Notes: a model not told the origin generated them from the letters alone. A DNA stretch of 64,000 nt from Periplaneta americana (GCF_040183065.1 NC_091117.1:104806001-104870000), one strand, 5' to 3'; positions 10,120-22,196 are shown, counted from the stretch's first letter. Made by a program: numbers and translations.

Positions 10120-11378
10120 CAGTAGAACTTGGTTATAACGACATTCAAGGGACCTTAAAAATTATGTTGTTATAAACGAGTGTCGTAGTAACTGAGATTA
10201 ATATTATCAGTCTAGTGAGGTGGAAAATGAAAATTAACAAATTTAATTAGTAATTTAAAAGGCATGATGGGACCGATAAGCTAATTTACTATTAGTGACA
10301 ATTAAAATTTATTTCATGTGCCGTCTGTGCTTATCCTTATTTAACAAGTATATTGGTTATACAATATTTTGTTACATAATTACATATATTGCTACATTGT
10401 TACATAATTACATATATATTATACATATTACGTATATTGGTTATACAATATTTTGTTACATAATTACATAATTATGTAACAAAATATTGTATAACCAATA
10501 TACTTGTTAAATAAGGATAAGCATAGACGGCACATGAAATAAATTTTAATTGTCACTAATAAACTTAATTAGGCTTATTTTAGATGTATGTATTCACTTT
10601 TAAGCCTGCCATGAACACAATAAAATACATGTACAATTATAAGTATAGTATTCTATATTAAAACAGTTTGTTCAGTACTTACTAAACTTCTTTACTTAGG
10701 AGTGAAGTAATCAGTCATTTTACTCTGTCTCCTACTTGCCCAATACACACTTTCTAAATTACGTTCTATGAGTATGTTCATTATTTCAGTTACAATTCAC
10801 TGCTCCCTCCCCTAGCTTCGATCCATTCTGTTCAAATGCAGAAACAATTTTATTCTTGCTCTTCCAAAGCGTTTGGACTGTGAAATTAACTAGGCCAAAC
10901 TCACATCACACATTTTAATTCCATTCTCAGTTTGATGAATCACTTCAACTTTTTCTTCCAATGTTAAAACTTTTCTTTTAGTGGCCATACGCGTTAAAAT
11001 GCGTGCACTTAGTGAAAACTTCCTATTGAAATTGACCACATGCAGGTACTGCTAATACCGAATGAATTTGTACAGGTTACAATGGGGTGGGGAATCTGCT
11101 TGCATTCCAGGAGTCTATGACAGAAGGAGACAGTAAAGAATTTGCCAGGTTATCAGATTTCAACAAAATATTTCATAAAATACTTTGGTTCTTAGAAAGT
11201 CGTATTCCAAACTGAGATTGAAAATGACGTTATATGCGAGGTAGATGCATATACGTTTGTCATATTAAGCAAGGTAGAAAAGCATATGTCTTATGGGGAA
11301 TTAGTTGAGACCACAGAATATTTGATGTTATAGGCGAGATGTCGCACAAAACGAGGTCGCTATAACCAAGTTCTACTG
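10120..11378 (-). mobile_element. Tigger/pogo-type transposon, internally deleted
   Basis: The left end CAGTAGAACTTGGTTATAAC (10120) and the right end GGTTATAGCGAC.. read inward from 11378 (CAGTAGAACTTGGTTATAGC on the other strand) are inverted copies. TA occurs on both sides (10118-10119, 11379-11380). On the minus strand from 10990 a start codon opens MATKRKVLTLEEKVEVIHQT, then WKSKNKIVSAFEQNGSK-like sequence in a shifted frame. This is the N-terminal CENP-B/Psq-type helix-turn-helix of Tigger transposases. The DDE catalytic part is missing, replaced by non-coding DNA containing a foldback (10291-10560). At 1259 bp it is a non-autonomous derivative. Confidence 0.85.
10291..10560. repeat. 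Large inverted repeat (90-bp arms)
   Basis: Bases 10291-10380 (ATTAGTGACAATTAAAATTT...) are the reverse complement of 10471-10560 with one mismatch, separated by a 90-bp spacer. The spacer holds a direct copy of part of the arm (ATTGGTTATACAATATTTTG near 10352 and 10436). Transcription through it would give a long hairpin. Confidence 0.9.
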
Positions 11379-12001
11379 TAATACATACAGTAACAAAACT
11401 TTAATGTGTCATTACTTATAATAATTATAGTTCGAATGAAACAGAACTTCTCATTGGATAAAATAGGTCCTCGACTAAAGCAAACAGAAATTCATTTGCT
11501 GTCAAGTTCACATGGACACAAATGCAACATATCAATAGTCTATATCTAATACCACATAACTTTCAATTTTACGAAATCGAGGTTTAGAGTTATTCTGGGA
11601 TACTCTTTTATACTCTATCCCATAGTGCTAATCCAACGTATGAGAAAAAATTACGTTAGTAGCTGTTTAAGTTTTCTAATAACCTGCATCAAAATTTTGG
11701 AATTATTGCTGCTAATAACACAGATGACATTTTTTCTAATAACACATATTAGGTATTCCATTAGAACATGTGCTAATACCACGTATCTGAGTTCATATTC
11801 TTCTAAAAATAAATGTCTTAACTTATCTTGTGAAAGGAGGGTGGTTGGGCTGGTTTGCAGTTCTAATGTATCAATAAGTTTTATGAATAATTTAGCAGGG
11901 TGATTCCAATCCTGCAAGTAAAATAAAACTTTTAGTTTGATTTAAAAACTATTTTTGCTCTTATTTCAGTCATTTTTAGATACACAACTCAGAATCAAAT
12001 A

Positions 12002-12867
12002 CAGGATGATTCATTATTAGGCCTACGTGTAAATACTTCTTGTGTGTATTGTAGAGATGAAACTAAGACTAAAACATTCTATACAACTTTTTCTCAAAAC
12101 CTTTAATTCCAGAGTTCCAGTAGATGCCACCTATGTCGTAGTAACTGCATAGGCATTACTGTTCTCCCACACATTTGATGTGGTATTGTGTGGAATCAGT
12201 TACTTGGACCTCGAGTTCTACATCAGCGAATGAATGGGGAAATCTACCGCGCATTCTTGGAACGCGAATTGCATGGTCTGCTACATGATATCCCTCTTGC
12301 AATGCGAGTGAACTTATGGTTTATGCGCAGTGGTGCTCCTGCACCTTACTGCCGCAATGTAAGGGCGTATCTCAATGCTGCGTATCCAGATCAATGGATA
12401 GGCCGCGCAGGGCCAACTCCTTGGCCAGCCAGATCACCGGACATGAACCCTCTGGACTTCTACCTTCGGGGCCGCCTGAAGTTGTTAGTGTATGCTTCTG
12501 CTGTACCTAACGTAGAAATACTACGACAGCAAATTGAACATGCGTGTGGAATTGTTCGTAATGAGTTGAACGGGCTGTGTTACATTTTTTACTGTGTTTG
12601 GTTTTAATTCACAAAACGTGCTTAAGTGGACTGCCGAGGATATGGGTTTAGTGACTTTGATTGTTTTTGTATTGAAGTCGAAATGCACTGTACGAAAGTG
12701 ATAATTAGTTTACATTTGGTGTGTTATCTTTCTTTATTTGGGAATGCAAAATGGCGTTAACTCTGGAATTAAAGGTTTTGAGAATAAGTTGCATAGAACG
12801 TTTTAGTCTTAGTTTCACCTCTACATTACACACGCGAAGTATTTATACGTAATAATGAATCACCCTG
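12002..12867 (+). mobile_element. mariner-like element with ~115-bp terminal repeats
   Basis: Terminal inverted repeats of roughly 115 bp match between 12002-12120 and 12750-12867 (outer ends CAGGATGATTCATTATTA and CAGGGTGATTCATTATTA), with TA on each side (12000-12001, 12868-12869). The plus-strand frame at 12188-12606 reads MWNQLLGPRVLHQRMNGEIY, then FMRSGAPAPYCRNVRAYLNA, WIGRAGPTPWPARSPDMNPL and DFYLRGRLKLLVYASAVPN. It is the C-terminal half of a mariner-like (DUF4817-associated) transposase. The second catalytic Asp (HDGAP in the relative at 24101-25572) is replaced in RSGAP, and the N-terminal half is deleted, so the copy is inactive. The left arm carries a 6-bp GGCCTA insertion that the right arm lacks. 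Confidence 0.88.
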
Positions 12868-13489
12868 TATAGAGAAATGAGGTGAGATGGCTGCAGTTAC
12901 ACAATATGAAAACTGCACTCAGTTAACTTAAAATCCTGTTATTTTACGAGATAATATAGCCAGTCAGATCTGATTGATGTACGCTATCGGATGTTATTAA
13001 GAAATTTACCAGTACTATTCTTGACACAACTGAATGTGAATGTGCACACCTCAATCATTTCTACAATTAACCACACCAATTGTTGAAGATAGTTCTTGCC
13101 ACTTAATGTATTTCTAACACAGGTACCTTCCAGCCACAATCACAATTCTGCTTCCAGTACGAAGTTAGGACCATATATCGACACTGGTTGAGAGACAGAT
13201 TCAGATAATATAGGGGATTCCAATTGTGCATTAGAATATCATAATAAGAGCCTAGATGTTGAACAGCAATATGATGCTAAGGTGAGACAGAAGAAGGAAA
13301 GCAGATAAAAAGGGATGGGTGAAAAATGAGATAAATATTGAGAATGAAAGGTGAGAAATACAAAAGTTACCAGAAAGAAAAGATGGAATCACCGTAAAAC
13401 TGTGTTTGCAGTGTGTGAATGTCGTAAGTTGTTAATGTGTTTGTTTATTCTGTTTGCGCGTGTTAATGTGGTTCTAATATGTTTCCAAT

Positions 13490-14075
13490 TTAAAGATTCC
13501 AAAAGTGTACTCTTTGCACAGTGGATTACTGTAAAGGAAAAGATTTTATTAGGTCAGATGAGGATGTCGTATTTTGCGACTGTTGGAGTAAAGAGTAAAG
13601 CAATGCTGTTCTGTTTCCGAATATTTTATATGAATTGTTCTTTGTAAAAAATTACAAAACTTGTTCAAAATAATTATTAAATTACGATGCCCGTTTTTAA
13701 ATCGTATCTAGGTAACCGTAAGGTCTATTATAATTTCAGATGAAATGTACTAAAAAATTTCAAGTCGACCAGCATGTCGCATCTGTTTCACATATTGCAA
13801 GAATGCAACAAAAGAAATAATCTTCAAAGAATTTCATAGATCCCTCAGTTATGCCCGTGGGAAAGTGAATGTAGCGGCGAAAAACAAATTGGACAGGGTC
13901 CTAAATGCTAACCCGGACTGCGGATTCTTTTGTTCAGTGAAGAAGGTTATTTGTGGCGAAAACTTGAATGAAGAATTTGACCTGACACTGTCACAAATAT
14001 GTTCATTCAAGTTTAAACCCGTAACTTCTTGCAATATAGAGACAAGTGCAGGAACCTCACAGAAACCAATTTAAA
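13490..14075 (+). pseudogene. hAT transposase relic, same family as the intact copy at 27664-29148
   Basis: A zinc-finger-like remnant FQVDQHVASVSHIARMQQKK (near 13760) precedes VNVAAKNKLDRVLNANPDCG (near 13868), LNEEFDLTLSQICSFKFKPV and TSCNIETSAGTSQ. These align with [37 protein letters not shown] and [20 protein letters not shown] of the intact hAT protein in this window. The central DDE region is missing, so this is an internally deleted dead copy. Terminal repeats were not found. Confidence 0.7.
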
Positions 14076-14251
14076 AATGTTATTAGGTTTTTAACTGTGC
14101 AAAAAAAGTGAAGTGAAATAAGACATTTTGAAACGAAAATAAAAGTGCATATTTTAATGTATTTTTCGCTTGATCATGCATATTTCATAGTTTGATAGTG
14201 CATGAATGCATGCATATTTTGGGATTTTATAGTGCATAAAATTCTCGTCTC

Positions 14252-14252
<1 letters not shown>

Positions 14253-14297
<45 letters not shown>
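14253..14297. repeat. (TAA)n microsatellite
   Basis: About 15 uninterrupted AAT/TAA units. It lies between the hAT relic on the plus strand and another hAT relic on the minus strand. Confidence 0.97.
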
Positions 14298-14299
14298 CA

Positions 14300-14965
14300 C
14301 TCACCAAAATTTATACAACTGGAGCACTTGAGCACTTTTGTTGACCAGGTTAATATGCGCGATAGACAAAACCCATTCGCCTATTCTTCTGACTTGAAAA
14401 TAAATCCATCATTTTTTTGTTGAAGTTGTCTATTTTGCAAACAAAACTCCTCAGATTCATCGTGCCTTCTTAGTGCTAAATCTAGTGCCCCACAATATCG
14501 TATACAATTTATTATTAAATTTAACACATGTATGTTTTTATCAACTTGCTCATTGTGTTTTGCAATCGCGAATTTAACTGATTTTCAGTGTTCGCTTTAC
14601 CCAGCATAGACAAACTGAAGACGTTATTCATATTAACCTTTGACTTATGATGTGTTTTTATTTTACCCCATAAGTGTACTAAATCTGTCACACCCACTTT
14701 TGACCAGCTAAGTTCACCTCCGAACAGAACACACGGGAAAAAAAAGAACGCATTTTTCACATCACATCCACACAACCAGTTGTTTTTTAAATAAATATCT
14801 GGGTTGAATTTGCGAGATCTGTTAACTTTAGCACTTTGCTGCTTTCGATGAATATTTAAGTGCGGTGTTGGTCTGCCTAATTCTTTAACACGAAGTTTGT
14901 TTTCATATGTTAATGTTGAAAACTGAGATTTCAATAAAGCGCCAACCGAATTAATTTTTTAACAG
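14300..14965 (-). pseudogene. hAT transposase relic with TTF-type zinc finger (ZMYM1-like)
   Basis: The minus strand from about 14965 reads KINSVGALLKSQFSTLTYEN and KLRVKELGRPTPHLNI, then NNWLCGCDVKNAFFFFPCVL, FGGELSWSKVGVTDLVHLWG and KIKTHHKSKVNMNNV. This is the TTF-type zinc finger (W-x-C-G-C-x(2)-K-x-A-x-F-C-F-P-C) at the N-terminus of ZMYM1-like hAT transposases. After a stop near 14521 the sequence continues as IRYCGALDLALRRHDES, matching the family's GLALRGHDE block. The rest of the DDE domain and the dimerisation domain are absent. It is not the same subfamily as 59530-61330. Confidence 0.75.
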
Positions 14966-15299
14966 TACACAACACGATAACACGACCACTATTACGATGA
15001 CAACCTCACAACTTAACACGTTCACACTACACTTGGTACTGTTGGTAGAAATAATAAAGTGAAAACTTTCTCAAGCCAAGTTTTCAAGAAACCGGGTGAG
15101 ATTTTATTATCGTATTGTTGCAGTCTTCGCTAAGAAACTTGTTCCGACAAAGCGGAAGGACAGACAGAGCGCGAGGTAGTAAGGGATCGGCGTAGTAAAT
15201 GGGGATGTATACAGTTTTACAAGCATTGCAAAAGCCAGCGGCAATTTGTGCCTGGCACATTTCAGATCATGCTTTTAAATGCTAAAAATGACGAGCGAA

Positions 15300-15515
15300 C
15301 ATGAAGATTGCGCGCACATCCCATTATATTTCTTATGGGATGTAGTGCCTGGCACAGATCCATCCTCCAAACACTGGTTACAACGTGTTTCGCTGCGAAG
15401 ATCATATTGACGGTAGAGTTTGTGTAAGCGTAACTTGTTTCTCTCAGGTTTTGAGCGGAAAATATGAATTCTCCTTTTCCTTCTGCATTCTGGTGGTGCC
15501 ATGGCACAACGGCAC
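15300..15515 (-). pseudogene. Possible piggyBac C-terminal cysteine-rich remnant
   Basis: The minus strand carries KPERNKLRLHKLYRQYDLRS, then ETRCNQCLEDGSVPGT and SHKKYN. This loosely resembles the RRxTRxxCxxC...LCVxxCFxxYH cysteine-rich tail of piggyBac transposases with frame slips. Only about 60 codons can be compared and no DDD core is present, so the call is tentative. Confidence 0.28.
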
Positions 15516-15632
15516 TACCTCTAAAGCCGCCCCTGGTACCAGTATCTAGGTTATTGCATTAACCTATAAGAGACAGAAACATTTTTTAAACTGCCCTGAA
15601 GTCATGTTTTTTTCGTTTATTATAAAGGTGTA

Positions 15633-18191
15633 GGGGAGGTTGCCCTATTATCGGTCAGACCATAATACCGGTCACCAGGTAGTTACACATTTATAAGCTA
15701 TATAGGAGAAGCAACCTGTTATGAAGTGGTAGCCGGTGACAAAGGAACTTGGTTCCTAGCATAGGGTTCAGTGTTTGCCTCGCCAGTCTGGAGGAAACCT
15801 TTGTGAAGTGAGCACCACGGGGTTTTTGTATTACGCTGTTAACATTTGGACCATTACTGATTGTGTTTAGGTGAGTTGTTCTTATCTATTATATTTTATT
15901 ATATACTTAACATACCTAAGCAATGATTTAATATGCTTACATTACGAAAAATTTTGTTATATATAATTCCTTTGTCATTATCTTTATAACCCTTTTCTTG
16001 CCCTAGTGCCGGTCACTATGTCTGTTCCTACTACCGGTCATGCAGAAAGTCTCGTAACAGCTGTAGTAAACTTATTCTACATTTCAGGGATTATTGTCAA
16101 GATGGCAGCAACCAAGAAAGGAAAATGGGATGAAAAAAACATGAAAATGGCTATTGATGGTATGATGGCGGGAAAATTGACTTTGAGGGAAGCAGCTCGT
16201 TGCTTCTCTGAGCACTTTGAGTGACCGTGTATGTGCTCTTAAAAAGGGGAAATGCATTAAAATTACACCCTCAATGAGAAGGTTTAAACAAACCTTTGAT
16301 GATGAGCTAGAGGGCGAACTTTTTTCGTATCTCAAATACCTTGATAGCTGTTTCTTGCCTGTAAATAAAACTGAATTCTTAAAACTAGCCTATGCTCTGG
16401 CTGAACATTTCAAATATCCCCACCGATTCAATAAAATAAAGAAAACTGCAGGGAACATGTTTTATCGGGGATTTATAAAGCAGCATCCCGAATTTTCTCT
16501 GCGTTGTGCTTAGTCAACAAGCCTGCAGAGAGCTCAAGGCTTTAACAAGGAGCAAGTAGATGCTTTTTTTTAACAAATTAGAAGAACTTATGGATAAGTA
16601 CTCATTCCCTCCAAACAAGATATGCAATTGAGATGGGTGTCAGTGTTGTACATTCAAACTTTCAGAAAGTGTTGTCCATTAAGGGGAAAAAACAAGTAGC
16701 CAAAGCAAGCTAACATCAGGTGAACGGGCCAGGAATATCACAGTGATGCTTTGCATCAATGCTGCTGGTGACCAATTCATCCCGCCTTTATTTGTATTTC
16801 CGAGGATTCCAATGAATCCACAGCTGATGAAAGATGCGCCAGATGGTAGCATTTTTGATGCTCAAGAAAGCGGCTGGATTTCGGTTTCAGGATTTATTAA
16901 ATGGCTGAAGGCTTTCATTGAGAGAGTAAATACTACAGAGCAAACTCCAGTTCTGCTCATCTTAGATGGCCATAGTACACACAAAGATCTTCAAGCTATT
17001 ATTCTTGCCAAAAAGCATCACGTCCATATGTTGAGCCTTCCCCACAAACAACACACAAACTCCAGCCTCTGGATCATGCAGTCATGAGGCCTTTCAAATC
17101 TGCATACAATGCAAGCTTGTGAAGAGTGGATGAGCAAGTATGGAAAACTGGGATTGAAAATCATGACAAAGACATCTGCGGATTGGTAGGAACTGCGTTC
17201 ACCAAAATATGCAGGATGGAATTGGCAAAGTCAGGATTCCAATGTACAGGGATATATCCCTTCAACAGGAATATTTTTTGAGAACTGGATTTCCTACCAG
17301 CGTCAAACACAAGAAAAGTGGCAGAGGGAGGTGAACGTGGCAAACCTTCAGCAGTCTTCAGATTTCAATGGCGACTCTTTGCCAGAGTCATCACCGACAC
17401 TTTCGAAAAATCCAGTGGTTGACATGGCTGTTCCTTCGACGTCTAGATCTACAGACTTCCAGAAGGCCATAGCTAAGGTCTTTCCTGTATCTGATGACCT
17501 GCAGAGAAAAATCATTAACAGAAAAAGGAGAGGAGAAAATTCTAACATCCATCCCCTTTATAAATATGTTAGAATAAAAGGAGGAAATCAAGCGACAGAA
17601 GAAACAAATAGCGTTGTGTGGAAAAAATGACCCTAAGAAGAAGGCAATTTCAGGCGGTAGGCCTACCAAACGTAAACTTCAGCTTGGGAATGAAAATGAA
17701 GCCAACAAAAAAGACAAAAATGATACCGAGGAAACTGAATGCATTATTTGTGGCAAATCTTTTGAGGAGGATTGGGTGCAGTGTTGCAAGTGTTGTGGTT
17801 GGGCTCATGTAGGTTGTGCAGACGGTGACCAAATAGTCTATTTTGTATGTGAGAATTGCAAGAAATGACTAAGAGTGATATATATCAAGAGAATAGACAT
17901 AATTGTATTATTTTCATTTAAATTTTGTGTAACTCTTCAGTCATACCTTTGTTTTTCCATGTAAACCAACGTGACCAGTACTGGGAACAGTTTTTTTAAA
18001 GTCATTATCTCAACAGTTTAGGAAACACTAAATCATGGATAATTAAACGTAAGTTATTTGATACAATTCTTGTACTGATTTTTTTTTCACGTTATCCCGT
18101 ATCTTAGATTTCAATTTTGTTTAAATTCATTAACAGATTTACCTCAAATAATGATAAAGGCTTAAGTGACCGTTACTAGGGCAACCTCCCC
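15633..18191 (+). mobile_element. pogo-superfamily transposon with intact ends
   Basis: The ends are GGGGAGGTTGCCCTATTATC (15633) and, on the other strand, GGGGAGGTTGCCCTAGTAAC (from 18191), each next to TA (15631-15632, 18192-18193). Length is 2559 bp. It encloses a broken pogo-type transposase on the plus strand. Copies of the inner part of the terminal repeat recur inside both ends (CCCTAGTGCCGGTCACTATG near 16002; GTGACCAGTACTGGGAACAG near 17970), possibly extra transposase binding sites. The element begins GG and ends CC, making it a candidate source of the TAGGCCTA footprints. Confidence 0.9.
16103..17868 (+). pseudogene. pogo-type transposase (HTH_psq + DDE_1 + C-terminal zinc finger), broken
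   Basis: The domain order is readable across several frames. MAATKKGKWDEKNMKMAID starts at 16103 and leads to a Psq-type helix-turn-helix (GKLTLREAARCFSEHF). A CENP-B-like region follows (KLAYALAEHF, GNMFYRGFIKQHPEFSLR). The DDE_1 catalytic core has TVMLCINAAGDQFIPPLFVF at 16743 and VLLILDGHSTHKDLQA with the second Asp. A Ser/Pro-rich linker precedes a C-terminal finger at 17740-17868: CIICGKSFEEDWVQCCKCCG, WAHVGC, then YFVCENCKK. The first catalytic Asp block is destroyed (near 16620), and at least four frameshifts or stops occur. The finger resembles a PHD-like C4-H-C3 module attached to many insect pogo transposases. Confidence 0.82.
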
Positions 18192-18193
18192 TA

Positions 18194-18855
18194 TGCCTAA
18201 CAATACATCCCGAAATTCAATTAGCCGCTTTCAAAGAAATTCAGTGAGTTGAGGTCGGCCATTTTTATGACGATAGAGAAAATAGAAACTTATCAGTTTG
18301 ATTTGCTTTTCATATAAATCCTTTGTCTTTTTGTTTTATACAAGTTAGTATAACGGTCTTGGTATCTGGATTTCACATTAACCTGCAATATGCAAGAATA
18401 TTTTGGAAATTACACTCAAGTGTTATTATTTTTTTAATTTATTCTTATTCATTCCGAAATTCTAATAGACCAGGGATGTCAAGGTCAGAGCAAGTGAAAG
18501 ACCATATGCTACCAAGCGCTCACGGGTTCCAATGAATCTATTCCGCAGGCAGTAGTGGTGGAAAAAGAAACGGTGAGCAAAATGAACTCTATTGGCCTAC
18601 CACTGCAAGATGAATTAAACTGCTCTTCAGTAATAGATAATGTGTTAAGCTCATACAAAAAAACAAGAAATAAAAGCATGTTTTGGAGCATGTACCTCTG
18701 TAATAATGCAGTTAATTATAAAATAGTAGGATATAACAAATAATAAACTTAGCTTCTCTTTAACTTAAGCAGTTTTACATAATGAGGCCTATAATTAGCC
18801 TATTTATTGTTATTAACTGCTTCATGATCATGTACTGTTTTATATGAGCATCATC
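18194..18855. other. No gene recognised
   Basis: AT-rich sequence between the pogo element and a hAT relic. A CAGGGATGTCAAGGTCAGAG motif at 18473 looks like a hAT-type terminal repeat start, but no matching right end or 8-bp duplication was found. Short open stretches show no family resemblance. Confidence 0.35.
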
Positions 18856-18859
18856 ACAC

Positions 18860-19700
18860 TTCTAGAAACAAATTTAAATTCCTGATTTCTCGCGTAATTC
18901 AGAAGTGCTTTTTCTGATTTTTGCCGACACCAGCCTTCATATGTCTGATGAAATATTTCCTGCAGCAAAATAATTTCTAATGGAAGACCTGAAATGGCTA
19001 ACATTCCAAGTCCATTGAAGTAAATTTTTCAGGACCACAAAGAAACTATATAGGCTTGCATTATGAGTACGGTATTGAAATAAATATTTGTATGATCCAA
19101 AAACAAATGATAGCCTATGTAAAATACAACTTGTTAGGTAAAAAGTCGAATTCGATCAATTTTGGACTTGGGATGTTGTCAATTCAGGTATTCAATTGTA
19201 ACTGTGTTGGTATATTTTCTGGGTTTGATGAGTAAGGATCACAAAACAAATCCAACTTGGGCTGGAGTAAGTCAATATCTTTAAATTGTCTATGGAACTC
19301 TTCCCAGAGATTTTTTTTAAAACATTGCAGTATTTTACACTGCTGAACAGGAGTTTAATGACTGAAGGTGCTGAAATTATAAAAATTGTGCTGTGAGATC
19401 TGTGACATCCTCAATGAAATCTTCATCTGAAAGCTTTTAATAATATCTGTCGACACAAATTAATTGATCCTCTCCTTACGATCTCAAATTCAAAACATTC
19501 AGATGCTCGAATATATCCTTGAGAAAGTTAAGTTCCTCAATCCATGTAGAGTCAACTAGTTCTGGACTGTCTCTATTTTTCTATTATGAATTCTGATAAA
19601 TATTCACGCAATTCAAAATACCTGGACAGAACTTTTTCTTGGCTTAACCAAAGGATATCTTAATGGTAAGGAACATAGTCAAACTGAGAATTTATGTACG
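18860..19700 (-). pseudogene. hAT transposase relic (GTF2IRD2/SCAND3-like)
   Basis: The minus strand from about 19660 reads NQEKVLSRYFELREYLSEFI, followed by stop-riddled sequence. Spacing and residues correspond to the central part of GTF2IRD2-like hAT transposases (VLxRxFELRxEI..F...K). Near 18960 comes LLQEIFHQTYEGWCRQKSEK. It is heavily decayed. It overlaps in family, not in region, with the relic at 253-955, which retains the C-terminus. Confidence 0.45.
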
Positions 19701-19917
19701 AAAATCTGGACAATTTATAGACACAAATCGTAACTGACATGTAACGAGTCTACGCCATTAGCAGCACACACTTTTGTTTGTACCTTATTCTGTAAACATA
19801 AATACAATGCTGTGAGGAAGAAGCTCTGCAATACATCTTCACATACATTTACTACTATTTAATGTCAATAAAAACAAACTAATTTGAATATTATATCATT
19901 CTGTAGATGAACTAATA

Positions 19918-20092
19918 ATTTCGGGCTCTCATTACAGCTCTTTAAGGGCCCAGACTGACCAGCTGGCTACTGGCCTTACTGTCACATGTCGAGGCAGAGG
20001 TGGACGATCATCCACCCGAATGAAAGTATCGTGTGGTTAGAACGATTATCCCTCCCAACCGTTATAGCTGGTTTTCGTAATCGGATATACAA
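19918..20092 (-). repeat. SINE family C, 3' half
   Basis: The reverse complement contains GGCTATAACGGCTGG-like sequence, CACACGATAC, GATGATCGTCCACCTCTGC and GGCCAGTAGCCAGCTGGTC. It matches the 3' parts of the longer copies at 40125-40480 and 62690-63035. The tRNA-like head is missing. Confidence 0.85.
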
Positions 20093-20189
20093 ATATACCA
20101 GTAGCAAAACTTCAAATAGGCTAGTGTTAGTCTAACAATGCTTAATGAAAATGATGTATTCCATGCAATATGTATGAAGTAATCATACA

Positions 20190-20229
20190 ATCTCCTGATT
20201 GTCTTGAACTCTGCCAGGTTAAATAGAAC

Positions 20230-20289
<60 letters not shown>

Positions 20290-20290
20290 G
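20190..20290 (+). repeat. LINE 3' tail with (ATT)n array
   Basis: CTGATTGTCTTGAACTCTGC, then CAGGTTAAATAGAACC, runs directly into about 20 ATT units (20229-20289). The same tail occurs on the minus strand at 57460-57540, where it also abuts the array. The microsatellite is therefore the 3' end of a retroelement. Confidence 0.7.
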
Positions 20291-20295
20291 AAAAT

Positions 20296-22160
20296 TTGAA
20301 AAATGAACCCAAGAAATTTTGGAAATATGTAGAATCTTTTCGAAAATCCAATAATTATCCCACCGAATTATTAATAAATGGGGTTCACATTACTGATCAA
20401 AAAGAAATTGCTAATGAATTTGCTAATCAATTTAAATCGATTCAAAACAGCCTAATTCTAATCTCTGTTTGTTGGATTATAATTCTACTGACTTCTTATC
20501 CTTACCTAAAATTAAAGTTGATGTTCATTAGCCATAAAAATGCTTAAACCTAATAAATCCAAGGGCACTGATGGCATTCCTAATTTTATTATTAAGGGAT
20601 GTTCTAATATTCTAATACCCGTTTTAACTTTTATATTTAATTTAAGTTTATTAACCAGTACATACCCTATGGTTTGGAAAGAAGCATCCATTATTCCTAT
20701 CTTTAAGAATGGTAAAAAAAATGTTGTTTCCAATTATAGACCTATTTCAATATTAAACAATTTCTCAAAAATTTTTGAAAAAATAATCCACAAACATGTT
20801 TCATTTTATGTTAAGAATAAAATTAATTCAGCCCAACATGTGTTTATTAAAGGTAAATCAACAACTATAAACTTAGTATCCTACCTTAATCTTGTTACGC
20901 CTGTTGTTGAAACTCAAGGTCAAATTTACTCAATTTATATAGACTTTAGCAAAGCATTTGATGTTGTACCTCACAATATTTTGATAAATAAATTAAAAAA
21001 CTTTAGTCTCTCTTCTAACTACGTGAGCTGGTTTAAAAACTATTTAACTAATAGACAATGTTGTGTTCGTCTAGGAGATTCTCTCTTGGACCCATTTAAT
21101 TGTTTATGTGGAGTTCCCTAAGGATCTACATTGGGCCCTCTATTATTTTTATTATTTATAGGTGACATATGTAAAAGAATAAGTTCAAACTACCTGTTAT
21201 TTGCTGATGATCTCAAAATCTTTCACTCAATAAATGGTTCTGCCGATTGCCAAACTCTTCAAAATGATATTAACTCTATTGAACTTTGGTCTGACAATAA
21301 TGGAATGAAAATTAATGAAACAAAAACTTTTGTCATTTCGTACTCACGAAAAAGTACTTCCATAAAATTTAATTATTCTCTTAATAACGTCTGTATTATT
21401 AGGAAAAATTCTATTAAAGATCTTGGTGTATTACTTGATTCTAAATTATACTTTCACGATCATGTTCAATATATTTATAATCATTCAATAAGAATGCTCG
21501 GTTTAATAAGGTCTATAATTTATTCTTTTTCTACTCCAGATACTTTATTAATTCTATACTTTACTTTGGTTCGATCTAAACTTGAATATGCATCTATAGC
21601 CTGGAATTCCATTACTTCAACTGATTCGGTTAAATTGGAAAATATTCAAAGAAAATTTATTTCCTTATGTGCTTTTCGATTTACACCCAATTCCTCTGAC
21701 TTTAACTATGAGATTACCTGTAAATATTTTAATTGTTGTAGCCTTTATTCTAGACGTCAAAATTTTTATTATCAATTTTTTTGCAAAGTTATCAAGGGTG
21801 ATATTGATTGTGAGTCTATCATAAATAAATATCAGCCTTCGTATTCCTACAAAAGGTTTAAGATTTCAAAAAAATTTTTATAACAGAAATTCAAAATCAC
21901 TTTCTCCAGTCTGTAGATGCATAAAATATGCCAATTTGCATGGGCACAATTTAGATCCTTTTAAGGTATAGTTTCGTTTTGATTATTAGTATTTACTGTT
22001 CTTGTTCTCAATTTTATTTATGTATGTTTTTGTTTATTTAATATATTATTTATTTGTTTTTGCACCTTTGTATCTTCTGTTTGTGTATTGTGCTGAACTA
22101 TAATTGGCCTCCGGCTGTTGTTTAGCACACAAATATTAATAATAAATAAATTATTATTAT
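20296..22160 (+). mobile_element. Jockey/CR1-group LINE, 5'-truncated, RT nearly open
   Basis: A frame from 20296 (EPKKFWKYVESFRKSNNYP, the pre-RT linker) slips near 20540 into a long RT frame to 21883, broken by a single TAA at 21119. RT blocks are KPNKSKGTDGIPNFIIKGCS, PIFKNGKKNVVSNYRPISIL, IYIDFSKAFDVVPHNILINK, GSTLGPLLFLLFIGDI and LLFADDLKIF (catalytic FADD near 21200). A maturase-like C-terminal block follows. The stop replaces the Gln of the conserved GVPQGS motif, a single C-to-T change. The endonuclease is missing. The 3' end near 22140 has a short hairpin (GTGCTGAAC/GTTTAGCAC) and TAATAATAAATAA. Confidence 0.88.
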
Positions 22161-22163
22161 TAA

Positions 22164-22196
<33 letters not shown>

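Noticed and set aside
10371..10490. CRISPR-like or satellite array from the repeated TTACATAATTACATA units
   Set aside because: The repeats are explained by the foldback arms and their partial direct copy. Spacers are not regular, and the DNA is eukaryotic.
11625..11917. Overlapping plus and minus open frames
   Set aside because: Neither resembles any family; both lie in AT-rich DNA between two transposons.
14202..14423. Poly-Asn, poly-Tyr and poly-Ile open frames over TAA/TTA arrays (also 29626, 48234, 61377, 62374, 62922)
   Set aside because: Translations of microsatellites only.
16084..17832. Minus-strand open frames within the pogo element
   Set aside because: They are antisense shadows of the transposase coding regions.
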